Source: Amylostereum areolatum
Taxonomy: Eukaryota; Basidiomycota; Agaricomycetes; Russulales; Stereaceae
Length of the DNA: 64,000 nt
Assembly: GCA_012932865.1 (NCBI GenBank)
Contig: SAXG01000021.1
Coordinates: 248,001-312,000 of the forward strand
Direction: 5' to 3'
Each line of letters begins with the position of its first letter. Positions within the stretch are counted from its first letter, which is position 1. The notes under the pieces are model-generated. The model was given only the letters and a program-made list of their open reading frames with translations. It was not told where the DNA came from and ran no database searches. Below, piece by piece: positions 23,062-34,259 of this stretch. The translations under genes were made by a program, and so were the position numbers.

Positions 23062-24590
23062 TCATGTATGTCCTCCTGGCGGTCCCATGGGCATCCCTTG
23101 TCCAGGAGGCGCACCACTTCCCCCTCCCGAGGGTGCACCGTTCATGCCCATGTTTATTCCATGTATCGTCGGAGTTGACGGTGATTGTCCCGTGAGCGCG
23201 GCAAGTCTTGATTCGACCCATGATTTTATTTGTGACTGCCACATCATCAGCTCTCCGCGAGTAACGTATGCATTTTGATCCATCGCAAAGTTGTTCATAT
23301 TCCAGGTTGCCGCCGGGCTCGAGGGCACAGGATACGGAGGAGCTCCGTTGGTTCCATTGGGGGTAGTTGGGGGCCCGCTAATGTTCATAGGCACAGGCAA
23401 ACTGGGCGGAGGAGGGGCGGGCATGTCTGCACATATATCAATACCGGGCTCATAGTTGCGAGTAAGAATATAGAGCTCACCAGAAAACGCGGTGGCCGCG
23501 ACGGCTGGGTCTGTAGACGCGTTTCCAGGTTTTGGATTGTTCACACGCACGCGTCGTCGGGGTGTTTCATCCTTCGACCCGGGCCCTTTGGACGTGTTGG
23601 TTTTTGGCGGAACGAGAGAGCAAGCGGTTTTGCCTGCGACACAGGTAAGGCAAGCAGCATGTGGGCCTCGTGTGCAGTTACGGCGAGTGTCACGACATCG
23701 TTCGCAGGGGGGCTGGACGATGTATGTCGGGATTGTACCGAAGGGATTGACAAGGAGATAATTAGTAAAAGATGAAAGGGGGTTGCGTGATGATACGTAC
23801 ATCGTTCACGCCAGCGTCCAACATTTCGGAGGTTATGATGAGTGTTTTGCCTTTGCCTTTCCGAGGACGGTCATCGACAGGACTGCCACCTCCTTCTTCA
23901 CTATTCCTTTTGCGTTTCCGGGCACCCGATTCATCGGCAGAAGAGGACTGCAAATACCGCGGATATGTAACGGCCTGACAGGGACGGACAGATTGTGGAG
24001 TGGTGACGTACAGGCGTGGGGATCGTTCCGGTAGGTGTGCTGGGAACAATGGGCGTGCTGAAAGAGGGCGATGCTTCATTATGATCGAGCAAGCACACAT
24101 GAACCTGTAAATAAACACGTTCTGCCACTGTAAGCTGCACGCGACGTACCGAGTTGTTCCCACCACGGGTTGGGACCTAGATCGCCAGGCCATTGGCGAA
24201 CTTCCTCCGGAGATGGCACTGGTAGATCGGATATACCATGTGCGACGAACCAGCGCGGATCGGAGACGTTTTCGGCGTACGCGTCGTTCAAAAGCTTGGA
24301 CGCGGCGAGCAGAAGAGACGAGGGGACAAGAGCAGGCTGGACGTGCTTAGTTTGGTGATAGGTTTGTGTGAGTATTTTCTACGTGCACGAAATAAATCAG
24401 GGACTGGCGCTGAGCGTTAGGAGGGAAGATGGGGAGATGAGGATTGGGTAGAGATGGTGGTAAATGGACGAACAACTTCGGTTACGAGTGCATCGGTGAA
24501 TGGCACGCGGGCTTGTTCGGCGAGCGACTGGAGCCTTTGAATTGCGAGACTGAGACGAGTAGATTGTTGTAGATATAGCGAGTCGCTCAT
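23062..24590 (-). CDS. Zn2Cys6-type cluster protein, probable nuclear regulator
   Basis: Candidate transcription regulator. The N-terminal part begins MSDSLYLQQSTRLSLAIQRL (helical) and is followed by a conserved-looking segment with DPRWFVAHGISDLPVPSPEE and GPNPWWEQLG. A basic stretch (ARKRKRN, KGKGKTLIITSEML) precedes CERCRDTRRNC...CLTCVAGKTAC, a C-x2-C-x6-C-x7-C-x2-C-x6-C arrangement as in Gal4-type binuclear clusters. The C-terminal third is Pro/Gly/Met rich (MPMGPPGGHT end). Introns are clear before the Cys cluster (donor after GVND) and after TAFSG. Exon 1 ends in a stop unless one C of a CCCC run near 24430 is extra, and the join near 24060 is also out of frame. The cluster sits in the second half of the protein, which is unusual. 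Confidence 0.55.
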
Positions 24591-25223
24591 CGCGTAGATG
24601 GCGGAGGACGAGGACGACGACGGGCGCGGCACGCTCGGGATTTGATGTCCGTTGGTTGACACTCGAGAGCGCGCGCGCAAAGGAAAATTGGCGACCGGAA
24701 TCTTCCGGCCGGAGATCTCCTGCTTCCGCTGTTCTAACCGTAAGTAGCCGCGATCGATCACGTGCTGGTCAGGTCTCAGCAACGTCGCTGTCGACGTCGG
24801 CCAGCGCTCTCACTTGTGATCAGGTTGTCTACGGGCACTCGCCGTCCTCTCTCTGCTTGACTTCCCGCTCTGCACACCGTGTTCCCAGTGGAGGCTCTAT
24901 TTTGGTTTCTTACCTGGAGGTGCGGACCTTCTTCCATGGCGCGGTAACCTTTGCTTACACCTTTCCCCTCATGTCGTCAGATTCAGGTTCGCCCCGAGCG
25001 TGTCGTGAAAGCGCCATCTCGATTCTCAATAGACGGGGTCATCAAGGAGACAAAGCTTCTCGACCCCTTGTCAGTTCAGTTCATTCTTCCTCTCTGCTGA
25101 TAGCAGATACTCACGAGGAATTAGATCCTGTCTGCAGGCCGCTCACCACCGTCATATGCTCTGACCATTTGATAGCTGCCACCATGCATCCCAAAACTCA
25201 TCACTGGTCCCATTGCCGCGATC
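24591..25223. other. Divergent promoter region
   Basis: 633 bp between the divergent Zn2Cys6-type gene (minus) and the GT69 gene (plus). Short open frames only; no clear TATA box. Confidence 0.35.
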
Positions 25224-26930
25224 ATGCATCGCGTTCCAACTCCCGTCGCCGTTGTATTTGGCGTCATCGTCGGAGCCCTACTGATGCGCGCATTCTCATC
25301 CTCGTTCGCGACCGCTGGTTCTGCCAACGCACCATGGCGTGGCGGGCACGCGTCATTACACACGGGAGGCGCTAACATACGACACCCCATCACACTCCCC
25401 ACTGTAGACGAACGTAGGCGCGTCCTGGACCTCCTTACCTCCCTTTCTCCGCATTACACCCGCGAGTGCACCCGCCACGCGAACCCTCTTTATGCGCAAC
25501 AAGCTCGCGAACGGTACTCCTCCCTCATCGGACACAACCCACCGCCCTCCAAATCCTGGCTTATGGACCTTGGCCTCGGCGGTCTCGACCCCATCCCCGG
25601 CCCCAGTCAAGAAGAGGCCTCCTATTATCAGCACCGACGGGACCTCTCCAGCGGCGAACACAAATATTTCTTCGCTATCAACCTCTACAATTCGTTTGAT
25701 ATCATACCTGACCTTTTCGCCACTCTCTTCCGCGTCGCATCTGTGCTCGGGTACCACAACGTGTTCGTGTCCATTTACGAGAACGGGTCTTCGGACCAAA
25801 CGAAGGCCTTGCTACGCATCTTTGACGCGCTCACTCGCAGCGTGGGTATGCGGGTTCCTTATCCGAACCTCTCAACGCACCCGCGGCGCTTTCAACCACC
25901 GAATCGAATACCTTCGCCGAAGTTCGCAACGCCGCCTTCGTCCCATTGCATGAGCTGCGCGACGCAGAAAACGAATACTTTGACACGATCGTGTTCATGA
26001 ACGATATTCTGCCATGTGTGGACGACCTTCTCGAACTCATATGGCAGAGTAGGCGCAACAACGCGGGGATCACTTGCGCCGCGGACTACATGTACCACGA
26101 TGACCTTGTCCGTGCTCACGCTTTTACAACCCGGGTGTAGTGCTGACTTCCATTGGTTAGGGTGCACCTGTTTTCTATGACAACTGGGTCGCAGCGCGAC
26201 ATCAACGGCACGGCGCTCGAGAATGCTCCTTTTGAAGAAATCTTCCACCACCAGGGCTCCTCGGAGCGTTTCCAGCGACACCTTCCTATTCAAGTGCAAT
26301 CTTGCTGGAACGGTGTTGCCGTCCTGGACCCTGCGCCCTTTTATACACCCCCTCATGTACGCTTCCGGATGGCACGTATCGCGGATGGCGAGTGTTCAGC
26401 ATCAGAGTGTTCGCTCATCTGTAACGATTATTGGGAAGCGGGCTATGGGCGCATCTTGATGGTGCCTCGGGTGAAGCTGGCGTACGACTCGGTGAGTGCG
26501 CCCATTTCAGCAGCGTGTCGGTCGCACTAACCTGTCTGCTGTGTCCTGTAGAGAGTCTACGATATCATTCACCCTTCAAGACGAAATTTGACCGCGATCA
26601 GGGGATATGTTCGCCTGGGCGGTCTTCCAGACAACCCACGCACGGATCCTCAAGATCGTTCATGGTTCGGTCCGCACGATCGCTTGTTCACGGAAGAGGA
26701 GAGTGAACCGGTGGACTTCGTTCCCGGGCCTGAACATGGTACGCAATCCTTGCAATCTGAGGTTATCCTTGTTGACTTCTTGTGTTTGACTAGTATGGTG
26801 CTGGGGCTGGGATGGTGCTGGAGATTTAGATGGCCCAGACGTGGATCCTATCTGGGAACATGTACCACAGAGGTCGATGGGCGAGGAGCCTGTAAAGGTT
26901 CGCCATGATCGCAGCTTCAAGTTGCCTTGA
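25224..26930 (+). CDS. GT69 alpha-1,3-mannosyltransferase, CAP59-like
   Basis: Type II Golgi glycosyltransferase related to Cryptococcus Cap59/Cmt1, which add mannose to cell-surface glycans. Signal anchor near residues 7-25 (PVAVVFGVIVGALLMRAF). Landmarks: YFFAINLYNSFDIIPDL, VFVSIYENGSSDQTKALL, RTRGAFNHRIEYL, FDTIVFMNDILPCVDDLLEL, GITCAADYMY, APVFYDNWVARDINGTAL, HHQGSSERFQRHLP and VQSCWNGVAVLDP. Exons: 25224-26107, 26161-26491, 26552-26738, 26794-26930. Three single extra bases break exons 1 and 2, near 25856, 25914 and 26193; skipping each restores the conserved run. The stop at 26930 follows RSFKLP. Acceptor substrate unknown. Confidence 0.82.
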
Positions 26931-28195
26931 ACGGTGACGGTGTACACACGGGATGGTGGTTATAGGAATATATGGTAATATCTTGGTCGCGTTTCCCGCC
27001 TTGCAGAGCTGTGTGCTGCATGCAGTGACGGTGGCGCATGGGTGCGGTGACGATCAGCATTGGGAGTCGGACTGTCACCCCAGGATGACCGAAGTGACCC
27101 GATGACTGACGAAACTTTCACCGGGAAGGGAACATAAAGGGATAGTTTTCCTGTTCACAGCTCGGGTGCTATAGTTCCAGATGCTAGACTTTCCTATTGT
27201 GGTCTGAGCTCGCGTACAGTTGTCTTCCTGCACTTCCCATAGGCGACGTGGGATTTTAGAACAGGGCCATGATGCATGAATGCTCTGTACGGCGACAGAC
27301 TGGACGTAGTCGCGACTAGTCTGCGCCAACGCGCATGCTATCTCAAGTCTTCCTGCTGCGTACGTCGTATCCCTTACTCTTGTGGTTATCCGTGGATTGA
27401 AACCCCGTGCGCTCACATCTACAGTGGGCTCGTGTAGTCGTCTCTTGAAGTTATAGTGTTTGCCTAAGGACAGTACTACTGGCACCTTTCTTCCCTGGCC
27501 ACCGCAGTTCCATTTCCTGCTAGCTGAAGGCGTAGGCCAGTTCCTAATGAATTTAGAATAGCGCGCAATCGTTGATGACAGTTACTCTCATAGGTGTCTG
27601 CGATGATGCCTTGTGACCCGGTTTGGCGAGTCGACAACAGGGATCTCCGAGTTCCCCACTGGGTTGTAGTGCTACTCCCTAGCCGGGGACTCCGAAGTGA
27701 ACGACGCCGGTATTTCATTGGTGAATAACAAAGACATTATACCGGACGTACATCGTCCACTTGGGTTCATTACAACAGACAAGCATGACAAGGGGTTGGC
27801 ATCCGGCGTGGAAGCTTACAACGGGCCGCTCGGCTTTATGCAACTCTCAAACGAACGCCATATCATCGGAACCTCCGTTGGCGTAATTTTGAGCGGGTCT
27901 GCTTCGCAGGACCCATCAGCTGGCGCCCCGGAATGATTACTGTGGTCGCCGGGATGTTATGATATAACAGTACTCATCATCGACCCTTCGTTGTGTTTGT
28001 ATCCCCCGCATCCTCTCAACGTCCGCGGTCCCGCGCTGTGCGACCGCAACATCCATTGATACTCCATTTCCGAGGCAACATGCAGGCGACGAGTATTTAT
28101 ACAGGTGAGCGTGTGTTGTTGGCCAAATCCCCCCGCCGTTACGGGCCACTTGGTGTAACAGGATTGCTGATGTTGTATTTTCCAGTGCAAGACTC
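26931..28195. other. Intergenic, no gene recognised
   Basis: About 1.26 kb with moderate open frames on both strands (for example minus 27075-27485) but no motif, splice series or homology I can recognise. The right end may hold the undetermined first exon of the membrane gene at 28.2 kb. Confidence 0.35.
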
Positions 28196-29402
28196 TGCGC
28201 ACTTGACTTGTAGTCGTCTGCGTCGGGTCTTTTCTGGCCCTTTCTTCTTTGCTGGTGAGTTGACGTTTCTATCAGTGGGCTGAAGACTCGCTCAGGCTCT
28301 GTTTCTGAAGTCGTTCTCAGACTGCTTGGGGTATGGAATTTCGCCTGGTATGCCCTTTCATCGATCATCGTCCATTCCGTGTCACTCGGATCTGAACTAA
28401 CACCTTCGCTATTATAGGTCGGTGCGTACTGTTGTCCGAGCATTCCGCACCCTTTTACTCAACAGCTATGTCTTAGACAAAGCTTTTGTTGTCACTTTGG
28501 ACCGATGGCCGATGTAAGTCATGAAGTAGTGTGCAGCCCTGATCGAGCTAACCCCAATCTCCAGTACATCAAATGCAAGGGTCATCGTTTGAGGCTGTCC
28601 TTACCATCCTTTATCTCGGGGCGATGTTGATTCAACTGCTGGGTACTTTGTCCATTGGATGGGTGCGCATCCTGTTTTGAAATGTATAGTCCCGATCTTT
28701 GACCCAACCGCAGCAACGCCTCCCGTCGATGCAGATATACGCATTCCTTTCTCTCCTCGCTTCTTTTCTGATCGTCGCGTCCCGCGCGCTGCGCGTGCTG
28801 GTACATAGCATCATTAAGGCGAGTTCCTCTGGCTCAGTTAGAAGGGATGCCCCCGTGGGCGGTTTCTAAAGTGCTGGCTTTTTTTACCGGTCGTAGGATG
28901 AAGTGATTGAAGAATGCACGAGGTTGGTCATGAACGCGCCCATAATCTTTCGCGAAAGCATATGGAATCCACCTTCTGCGCTTCGCCAGCCCGGCTTTGC
29001 GGAGGCCTCCTCCTGTAGGTCGCGTTATTTCGCGGTTGATGTAGTTGTGCTCATCGATCCGTTGGATGCTACAGGGTGTAGGGCAGCATGGCAGCGCGAT
29101 GCGATTTCAGAACTTCTTCTACTCTTCGTAGAAATCGGTACGTGGCGTCACCTCTTGCTTGTGCCACACGAGGGAGCTCATGACACATTATAGCGACCTT
29201 CGCATTAATCATAGTGTTTGCGGTTTGGTACCGACCCACGTCCAGCACCCTAGAAGAAGCCGAACACCTTGCAATGCGCGCGCCCAATGTTGTCAGTGTC
29301 CGGCGGACGTATGTTCCGGAGGGTACCCCTGACGAGCAGGAAGGGTTCTTGAGTGGAGAGGCCGCTTTGGCCGAGCGCAAGGGCTCGGGCTGGAGAACGT
29401 AA
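28196..29402 (+). CDS. Multi-pass membrane protein, paralogue of the 19.4-20.9 kb gene (5' end uncertain)
   Basis: Same unknown family as the minus-strand gene at 19.4-20.9 kb. Solid exons are 28565-28662 (SSFEAVLTILYLGAMLIQLL), the exon from QQRLPSMQIYAFLSLLASF to VHSIIK ending 28818, and the exon from DEVIEECTRLVMNAP starting 28897. Then come a Cys/Trp loop (CRAAWQRDAISELLLLF) and a last TM plus tail (FALIIVFAVWYRPTSS...GSGWRT) ending 29402. The intron 28819-28896 begins GC rather than GT. Upstream TM-rich pieces at about 28211-28330 (VCVGSFLALSSLL, ALFLKSFSDCLGYG) probably belong but the frame is not resolved. The paralogue lacks the Asp-rich tail. Confidence 0.58.
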
Positions 29403-29844
29403 ATTCATCCTTCGTTCGTTGTGTTGTACCTGCCCTTTGCTTGTATCTATAAACGACTCTACCTGTATTTATAGTATCTCATCATTCTGAGCAAGTAAGA
29501 GGGGTCGCCGGTCAACCGGTCAAGCTTAGATCTCCAGACACTGAGAAAGTCTGTTTTTACTTACCAGCGCGCTCTCCCGGCAGCCTTTCAACATGGTAAT
29601 GCCTCGTCGGTGAAGGCGTCTTGAGATTTTCTGCATGAACCTGTACGCGAATCTTGAGGCTCAATGTTTCACAGATATCGTAATTGCCTTGCTCGTTATG
29701 ATATAAGGGGTACATAGCTCCATGATGAGTTACAACTCTTGCAGGGGGGTAATTGTGTGGGATTTGTAGGGTACGGATGCCATGTTCAAGTAAAGAAACC
29801 TTCTCATTTCGCCACCAAAACAGTACAATAAATACGAACACCGA
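29403..29844. other. Intergenic between convergent genes
   Basis: 3' regions of the membrane gene (plus) and the WW gene (minus). No further feature seen. Confidence 0.4.
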
Positions 29845-30604
29845 CTAAGTACGCAGCCAAGCCGTCTTCGCGATTCTTCTTCTGCTTTTTTTGCTCTTTA
29901 AACCTCTCCTACACACCCAGGAATTCAAATCAGCAAATGCACAACGCATGAAACAGTCGAACGCACCAGATCCTTCTTGCTCGGTCTCTTGCGCTTCTTG
30001 CCTCCCTCTGCATCCTCTTCCGCCTTCCTACGTTCGACCTCCTGCTCCCATGCGCCGACGTCGAAATAGACTTGGCTCATGCGCTTCGCGCGCTCGTACT
30101 CAGACAAATGGCTCGGATCGCGCCCGTCCATCGCCGTGAACGCGCCCGTGCGCGCGTTAAATTTGGCCGTGTAGTTGTACACTCGTCCCGGCGCGGACTG
30201 GGCCTGCGAGCGAGGGATCTAGGTAGGCGAGCGAAGGATCGATGCCCTGTGCCGCTGCAGCCTCTTGCAAGGCGTACATCTGCGCGACAGCAGGGGGGGC
30301 CGAGGACTTGGGATCGGAAGAAGGGCCTGCGCCAGGCGAAGGAAGAGGAGTCCTCGGGAGCAGAGTCGGTGGAGGCGGTCGGCTGGATGGGATTCTCCCA
30401 GGTGGTTTGCTGCGTGACTGAGTTGTAGAAGTAGTAAGCGTTATGTGAGGGTGACCAGATGGCCTGCCAATCTCCGGACGTCGCGACACCTGGGATCGCG
30501 GGCGCGGGCGTCGGTGTCGATGAAGAGGCAACCGGCTGCTCGTCGGGCTTGTTGGACTGAGGGGAGGAAGGTTCGTCGACGGTGCTCGATGAAGGCTTTT
30601 CCAT
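29845..30604 (-). CDS. WW-domain protein of unknown function
   Basis: A single WW domain sits in the N-terminal third: GDWQAIWSPSHNAYYFYN followed by TQQTTWENPIQP, with both signature Trp residues, so a Pro-motif binding adaptor. A Pro/Ala-rich linker holds AQMYALQEAAAAQGIDPSLA. The C-terminal half reads VYNYTAKFNARTGAFT, SEYERAKRMSQVYFDVGAW, a basic KKRKRPSKKDL helix and, after an intron (donor just after KKDL), ERFKEQKKQKKIAKTAWLRT, a conserved terminus. Start ATG at 30604. At least three single extra bases break the frame (after TDSAPEDS, after LAYLDPS and in the last exon), each repaired by skipping one base. Divergent from the stress-protein gene. Confidence 0.72.
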
Positions 30605-30932
30605 CACTGCAGGTGTTGCCAGAACGAGACGCCTTGTCTATCGGCTCCGTTGACGGCTCGGGGGATGGGCGAGGGCTTGTACTTGGTGAGGGGAGACATG
30701 GTGGACGACGAGGACAACGAGACTGGGAGTCTGGGAGCTTAGACTGGCGCCGCCTGTTTCCTGTACTCCGACGCCCGATAAGGCAATCGATCTGGTCGGC
30801 GGGCTCGGGGCTTCACTGCTCCAGGTGCTCTTGCCAAGCACGACTCGGAGCACCGCGACGACGACGACGACGACGACGACGACACCCTCGGCCACAGCGC
30901 CGTACACATAGCGAACTTTCCTCTCGTGCAAG
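30605..30932. promoter_or_regulatory. Shared divergent promoter of WW and USP genes
   Basis: 328 bp between two divergent start codons. It contains a CGA microsatellite near the USP start. No TATA box recognised. Confidence 0.5.
30855..30883. repeat. (CGA)n microsatellite
   Basis: About nine consecutive CGA/GAC units inside the WW/USP promoter. Confidence 0.9.
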
Positions 30933-32061
30933 ATGAGCGACCCTTCAGGCTCGTTCTCGAGCTATTTCCAGCAGCCTCTGCGATCGGCGATGAAGCACAC
31001 CTCGCGCCCGACGACTCCCTCGGCCTCCCCTGGCTCACCGCCCTTCTCCCCTCCCAGTCTCTCTTCCACCCCTCCCCACATCCCCACTTCCCACATATGC
31101 AGCACAACTCACATCATCGACGACCACTCTCAGCCGTCCCTCCACTGGCGTCACCCTCTCACCCTACCCCACACTGTCCACCCAGGCCGGCACCGCTACG
31201 CCCAACTCCCAGGGCTACAGGCCGAAGGTCTCCTTCGACACATTCGAGAATTCGGCGGCATCGATGTTCTCCTTCACACTTCTCGGTCAAGTCGGACGGT
31301 TACGCGCGTAACAAGAACGCCCGCGTGTTTCTGTGCGCCTCCAGCCCGGACGAGAGCGGCAAACATGCGCTCGACTGGGCCATCGAGAGCCTCTGCCAGG
31401 ACGGGGACGAGCTCATCGTGTTCCGAGGAATCGATCCAGATGATCTCGGTGCGTCGCGTCCGGCCGCGTTCATTCGAACCCCCCGCTCACATGTCCGCTT
31501 CTCCAGAAAAGGACCACGATGTCGTACGCGAGGAGGCGCGCGAGCTCATGCGTCGGATACAGGAAAAGTGCGCCGAGGCGGATTCCGAACGCAAGGTGCG
31601 CGCCCACGCACACCGTCCGCCCTCGCGCCCAATAACGCTCCGATCCCTCAGCTCTCCATCATCGTCGAGTTCATCGCCGGCAAGGTCACGCAGACGATCG
31701 ACCGTCTCATCGCGCTCTATCGGCCCGATTCCGTGGTCGTTGGCACGCGCGGCATCCGGGGGATGATGCAAGCGATGGGCGCGGCATTTGGTGCGACCGC
31801 CGTCGGCGGCGTGTCCAAATACTGCCTCAGCAACTCGCCCGTTCCCATCATCGTCGTGCGTCCCGAGGGCAAGGTCCGCAAGACGCTCGACAAACGTCGC
31901 GCAAACCCAAAGCGCGGCACGCACTTTGACGAGTACGTCTGTTCCTTCCCTTCACCTGACCGCTGTGCTGACTTCTTGGGCGCGGCCCCAGCGGGCTGAA
32001 ACTCCAGCGGCAGCGCAGTCATCCCGCGGGCGTGCCAATGATATCTAGCATGACTCGCTGA
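30933..32061 (+). CDS. Universal stress protein A (UspA) family protein
   Basis: Cytosolic Rossmann-like alpha/beta nucleotide-binding fold. An Ser/Pro-rich N-terminus (MSDPSGSFSSYFQQPLRS) precedes the USP domain: NARVFLCASSPDESGKHALD, DGDELIVFRGIDPDDL, REEARELMRRIQEKCAEAD, SIIVEFIAGKVTQTIDRLI. The ATP-binding type G-x2-G-x9-G-S/T-like end reads VVVGTRGIRGMMQAMG...GGVSKYCLSNSPVPIIVV. Exons: 30933-31448, 31507-31595, 31652-31932, 31992-32061. Exon 1 changes frame at least twice (around 31080-31200 and again near 31282, where FTLSVKSDG is restored by ignoring one base). The remaining exons are clean. Role likely in stress response; ligand not known. Confidence 0.78.
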
Positions 32062-33249
32062 CACTGTCGTCCCCCCTCCTCCTGCTTTCACTGTCGTGCA
32101 TACCACTCCCCTCTCGCACCCCGTCTCCTATCCACCTATTCGCTCGCTATTCGTTCTTCTTGGGTTCTAGTCTGACTGTGTAGCCTTGATTGTGTATACG
32201 TTCCTCGATAGATGCATCTGTACCATAAACTATGACGTGCCCTCGGACAATTACTGCTTGAATCACTTCTTCATCACCTCCCGGTACAGATGCCTCTATG
32301 CGTGCATCCAGACGTATACGCGCTTCATCGCATCGATCTTTCGCAACTGTGGCCCTCCATGGTCCAGGTCTTATCTGTAGCCGGTGTTACAATTGACACA
32401 AGTATCTCAGGTTGTGAAGGGTGTATGGAACCTTTTGTGGTAAAATGATACATTGGAAAGAAAGAGGTAAGGGAGGACAACCGAAAAGAACCTCTTGATG
32501 CGCATATGAAGGATAGGAGAGAAACGCTCGTCTAGCTGTGGCGACGGCATAGTGATTGGTCGTTGGGACATCTCTGTTGATCAACTTGAGAGCGACGAAG
32601 CACCTTGGCTCGAGGATCTTGATATGCTTCGACTCGACCGAGTGAAAGTGGTGTGGCACTCCTAGATCTGCAAGGATCTCCGTTCCATGGAAGTTGGCTC
32701 GCTGTACAGCCACGAGAGATCTTTACACGTAACGCATCTAAGTTACTTGTCATCGGGCCTTGGGCGTCGTTCGCTGCGGCGATGACGACAGAGGGCGATG
32801 GGTGTACCTTACGGGCCAATTAATGGATAGCGCACGACATCACAGAGAGCAGTGGCACTGGTGTGCGTGCCAGGCCTGGTGATAGGGTATGGATAAATGA
32901 ATAATTGGAATTGGAAAGCAAGGTAGATAACAATGCAGGGGAGACAAAGCGACCGTCCACGAGATGGGGTCGTCCGTGCTCAGACTAGGTGATACAACAT
33001 GGGATGGGGGTAGGGATGGGGGGATGGGAAATTGGGGGGGGGGGGGGGAGGGGGGGGGATTAATGGTGGAGTCCTGCGGCGTGTCCATATATGTTAAAAC
33101 CTCTACGGAGAGAGAGAGCTTAAGATCAGATAACGGGTGAGCATCGCAGCCTCGGACAAGAAGAGAACAAAAGACACGCACTGGCCAAGAAAGATGATAA
33201 AGATACAAGGGCACGGGGATGAACGGAAACGACAAGGGGAGGACGGGGC
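32062..33249. other. Intergenic between USP and phosphatase genes
   Basis: USP 3' UTR on the left and phosphatase 3' UTR on the right. Contains GGGATGG-type repeats and the long G tract. No gene recognised. Confidence 0.4.
33034..33058. repeat. Poly-G tract (G15-A-G9)
   Basis: Fifteen G, one A, nine G, preceded by several GGGATG units. Potential G-quadruplex and sequencing-slippage site in the phosphatase 3' region. Confidence 0.95.
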
Positions 33250-33897
33250 TCAGCCGCGTGCTTCCATGAAGTTTTGCATACCGGGCACGAAGTTCTTGAC
33301 GAACTCGCACTGACCGCCGGTCTCGGGACTGTGCGGGAAGCGCTTGCACTTCTCGACGGTCTTCCACTCCTGAGCGATGATGCTCAAGGCGTCCATGCCG
33401 TCCTTGGCGGCGCCGGATTCGACCAGCCAGCAGCCGACGACGAGGCCGGTGCGACCGATGCCGCCTCGACAGTGGACGGCGGTGATGCGGGAGCGGCGTT
33501 CGTTGTCGGAGAGGACGTTGAGGATGCGACGGACGTAGTCGACGGAGGCGGGGATGGAGCGATCGTGGATGGGGAAGTTGTGGTATTCGACGGCCGCGGG
33601 GTTAATCCCGAGGAGTTCTGCGCAGTGGGCGAGGTGGGGGGCGTAGGGGGAGAGCTCGCCGTCCTCGGTGAGGTCGATGAAGGTGCGGATGCCTGCTTGG
33701 AGGAGGAGGTCGAGTTTTTGGACGGACAAACCGTGGGAGAGGGACGGGGTCCAGGGGTATTCGCAGGCGAGGAGGAGCGGGGTCGCCCAGTAGGAGTTGG
33801 GGATGGGTCTGGGGCAGAGCGAGGTGAGGGAGTGCGGTCGTGTGGGGCTATTTCGGGTCGTGCGAGCGCGTTTGAAGGAGATGGAAATGTCGGACAT
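33250..33897 (-). CDS. Protein tyrosine / dual-specificity phosphatase
   Basis: Intronless 215-residue enzyme. The Cys-dependent phosphatase signature VHCRGGIGRTGLVVG gives C-x5-R with the following Thr. Upstream GIRTFIDLTEDGELSPYAP and YHNFPIHDRSIPASV supply the usual general-acid Asp loop. Met at 33897 begins MSDISISFKRARTTRN, a basic N-terminus. The frame is intact. The short single-domain architecture suggests a cytosolic dual-specificity or low-complexity PTP; its substrate cannot be told from the sequence. The absence of introns contrasts with all neighbours. Confidence 0.88.
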   Translation of the reverse strand: MSDISISFKRARTTRNSPTRPHSLTSLCPRPIPNSYWATPLLLACEYPWTPSLSHGLSVQKLDLLLQAGIRTFIDLTEDGELSPYAPHLAHCAELLGINPAAVEYHNFPIHDRSIPASVDYVRRILNVLSDNERRSRITAVHCRGGIGRTGLVVGCWLVESGAAKDGMDALSIIAQEWKTVEKCKRFPHSPETGGQCEFVKNFVPGMQNFMEARG

Positions 33898-34259
33898 GTT
33901 TATTCGGGATGGGATACGGAGCAAGAACGTGGGTGAGTGGGCGGAGGGGGTGTGCGTGGCAGGCGAGCGACCACGACGGTCTTTATACAAGTGAAGGAGA
34001 AGGCGAAAGACAGGAGGCCAAGAAATCCAAATCGCCTGCGACCGTTGCCTCCCTCGGCTCGCACCGCCACCGCGGGCCCCCTTCCACCAATCCGGATCCA
34101 GCATCCCATACCCCGCTTCCCCATTCACTTCTTCCCGCTTCCTTCCCGTCGACCCGGCCTCTCGACCGTTTCTCGACTCATCGTCCAGGCAGGGTCTGTC
34201 TCGAATACAACAATGCCAATATTGCGAGTGAATGGCTGTCATCGTACGCGTGATCGTAC
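33898..34259. other. Intergenic between phosphatase and permease
   Basis: Phosphatase promoter (minus) and permease 3' region. No further feature seen. Confidence 0.4.

Noticed and set aside
27075..27485. 136-residue minus-strand open frame
   Set aside because: No family resemblance or intron pattern; treated as chance.
30638..30931. Minus-strand frame with a poly-Val run
   Set aside because: Translation of the (CGA)n repeat inside the divergent promoter.
33274..33936. Plus-strand 220-residue Gly/Asp/Glu/Val-rich open frame
   Set aside because: Antisense shadow of the tyrosine phosphatase; biased composition and no motif.
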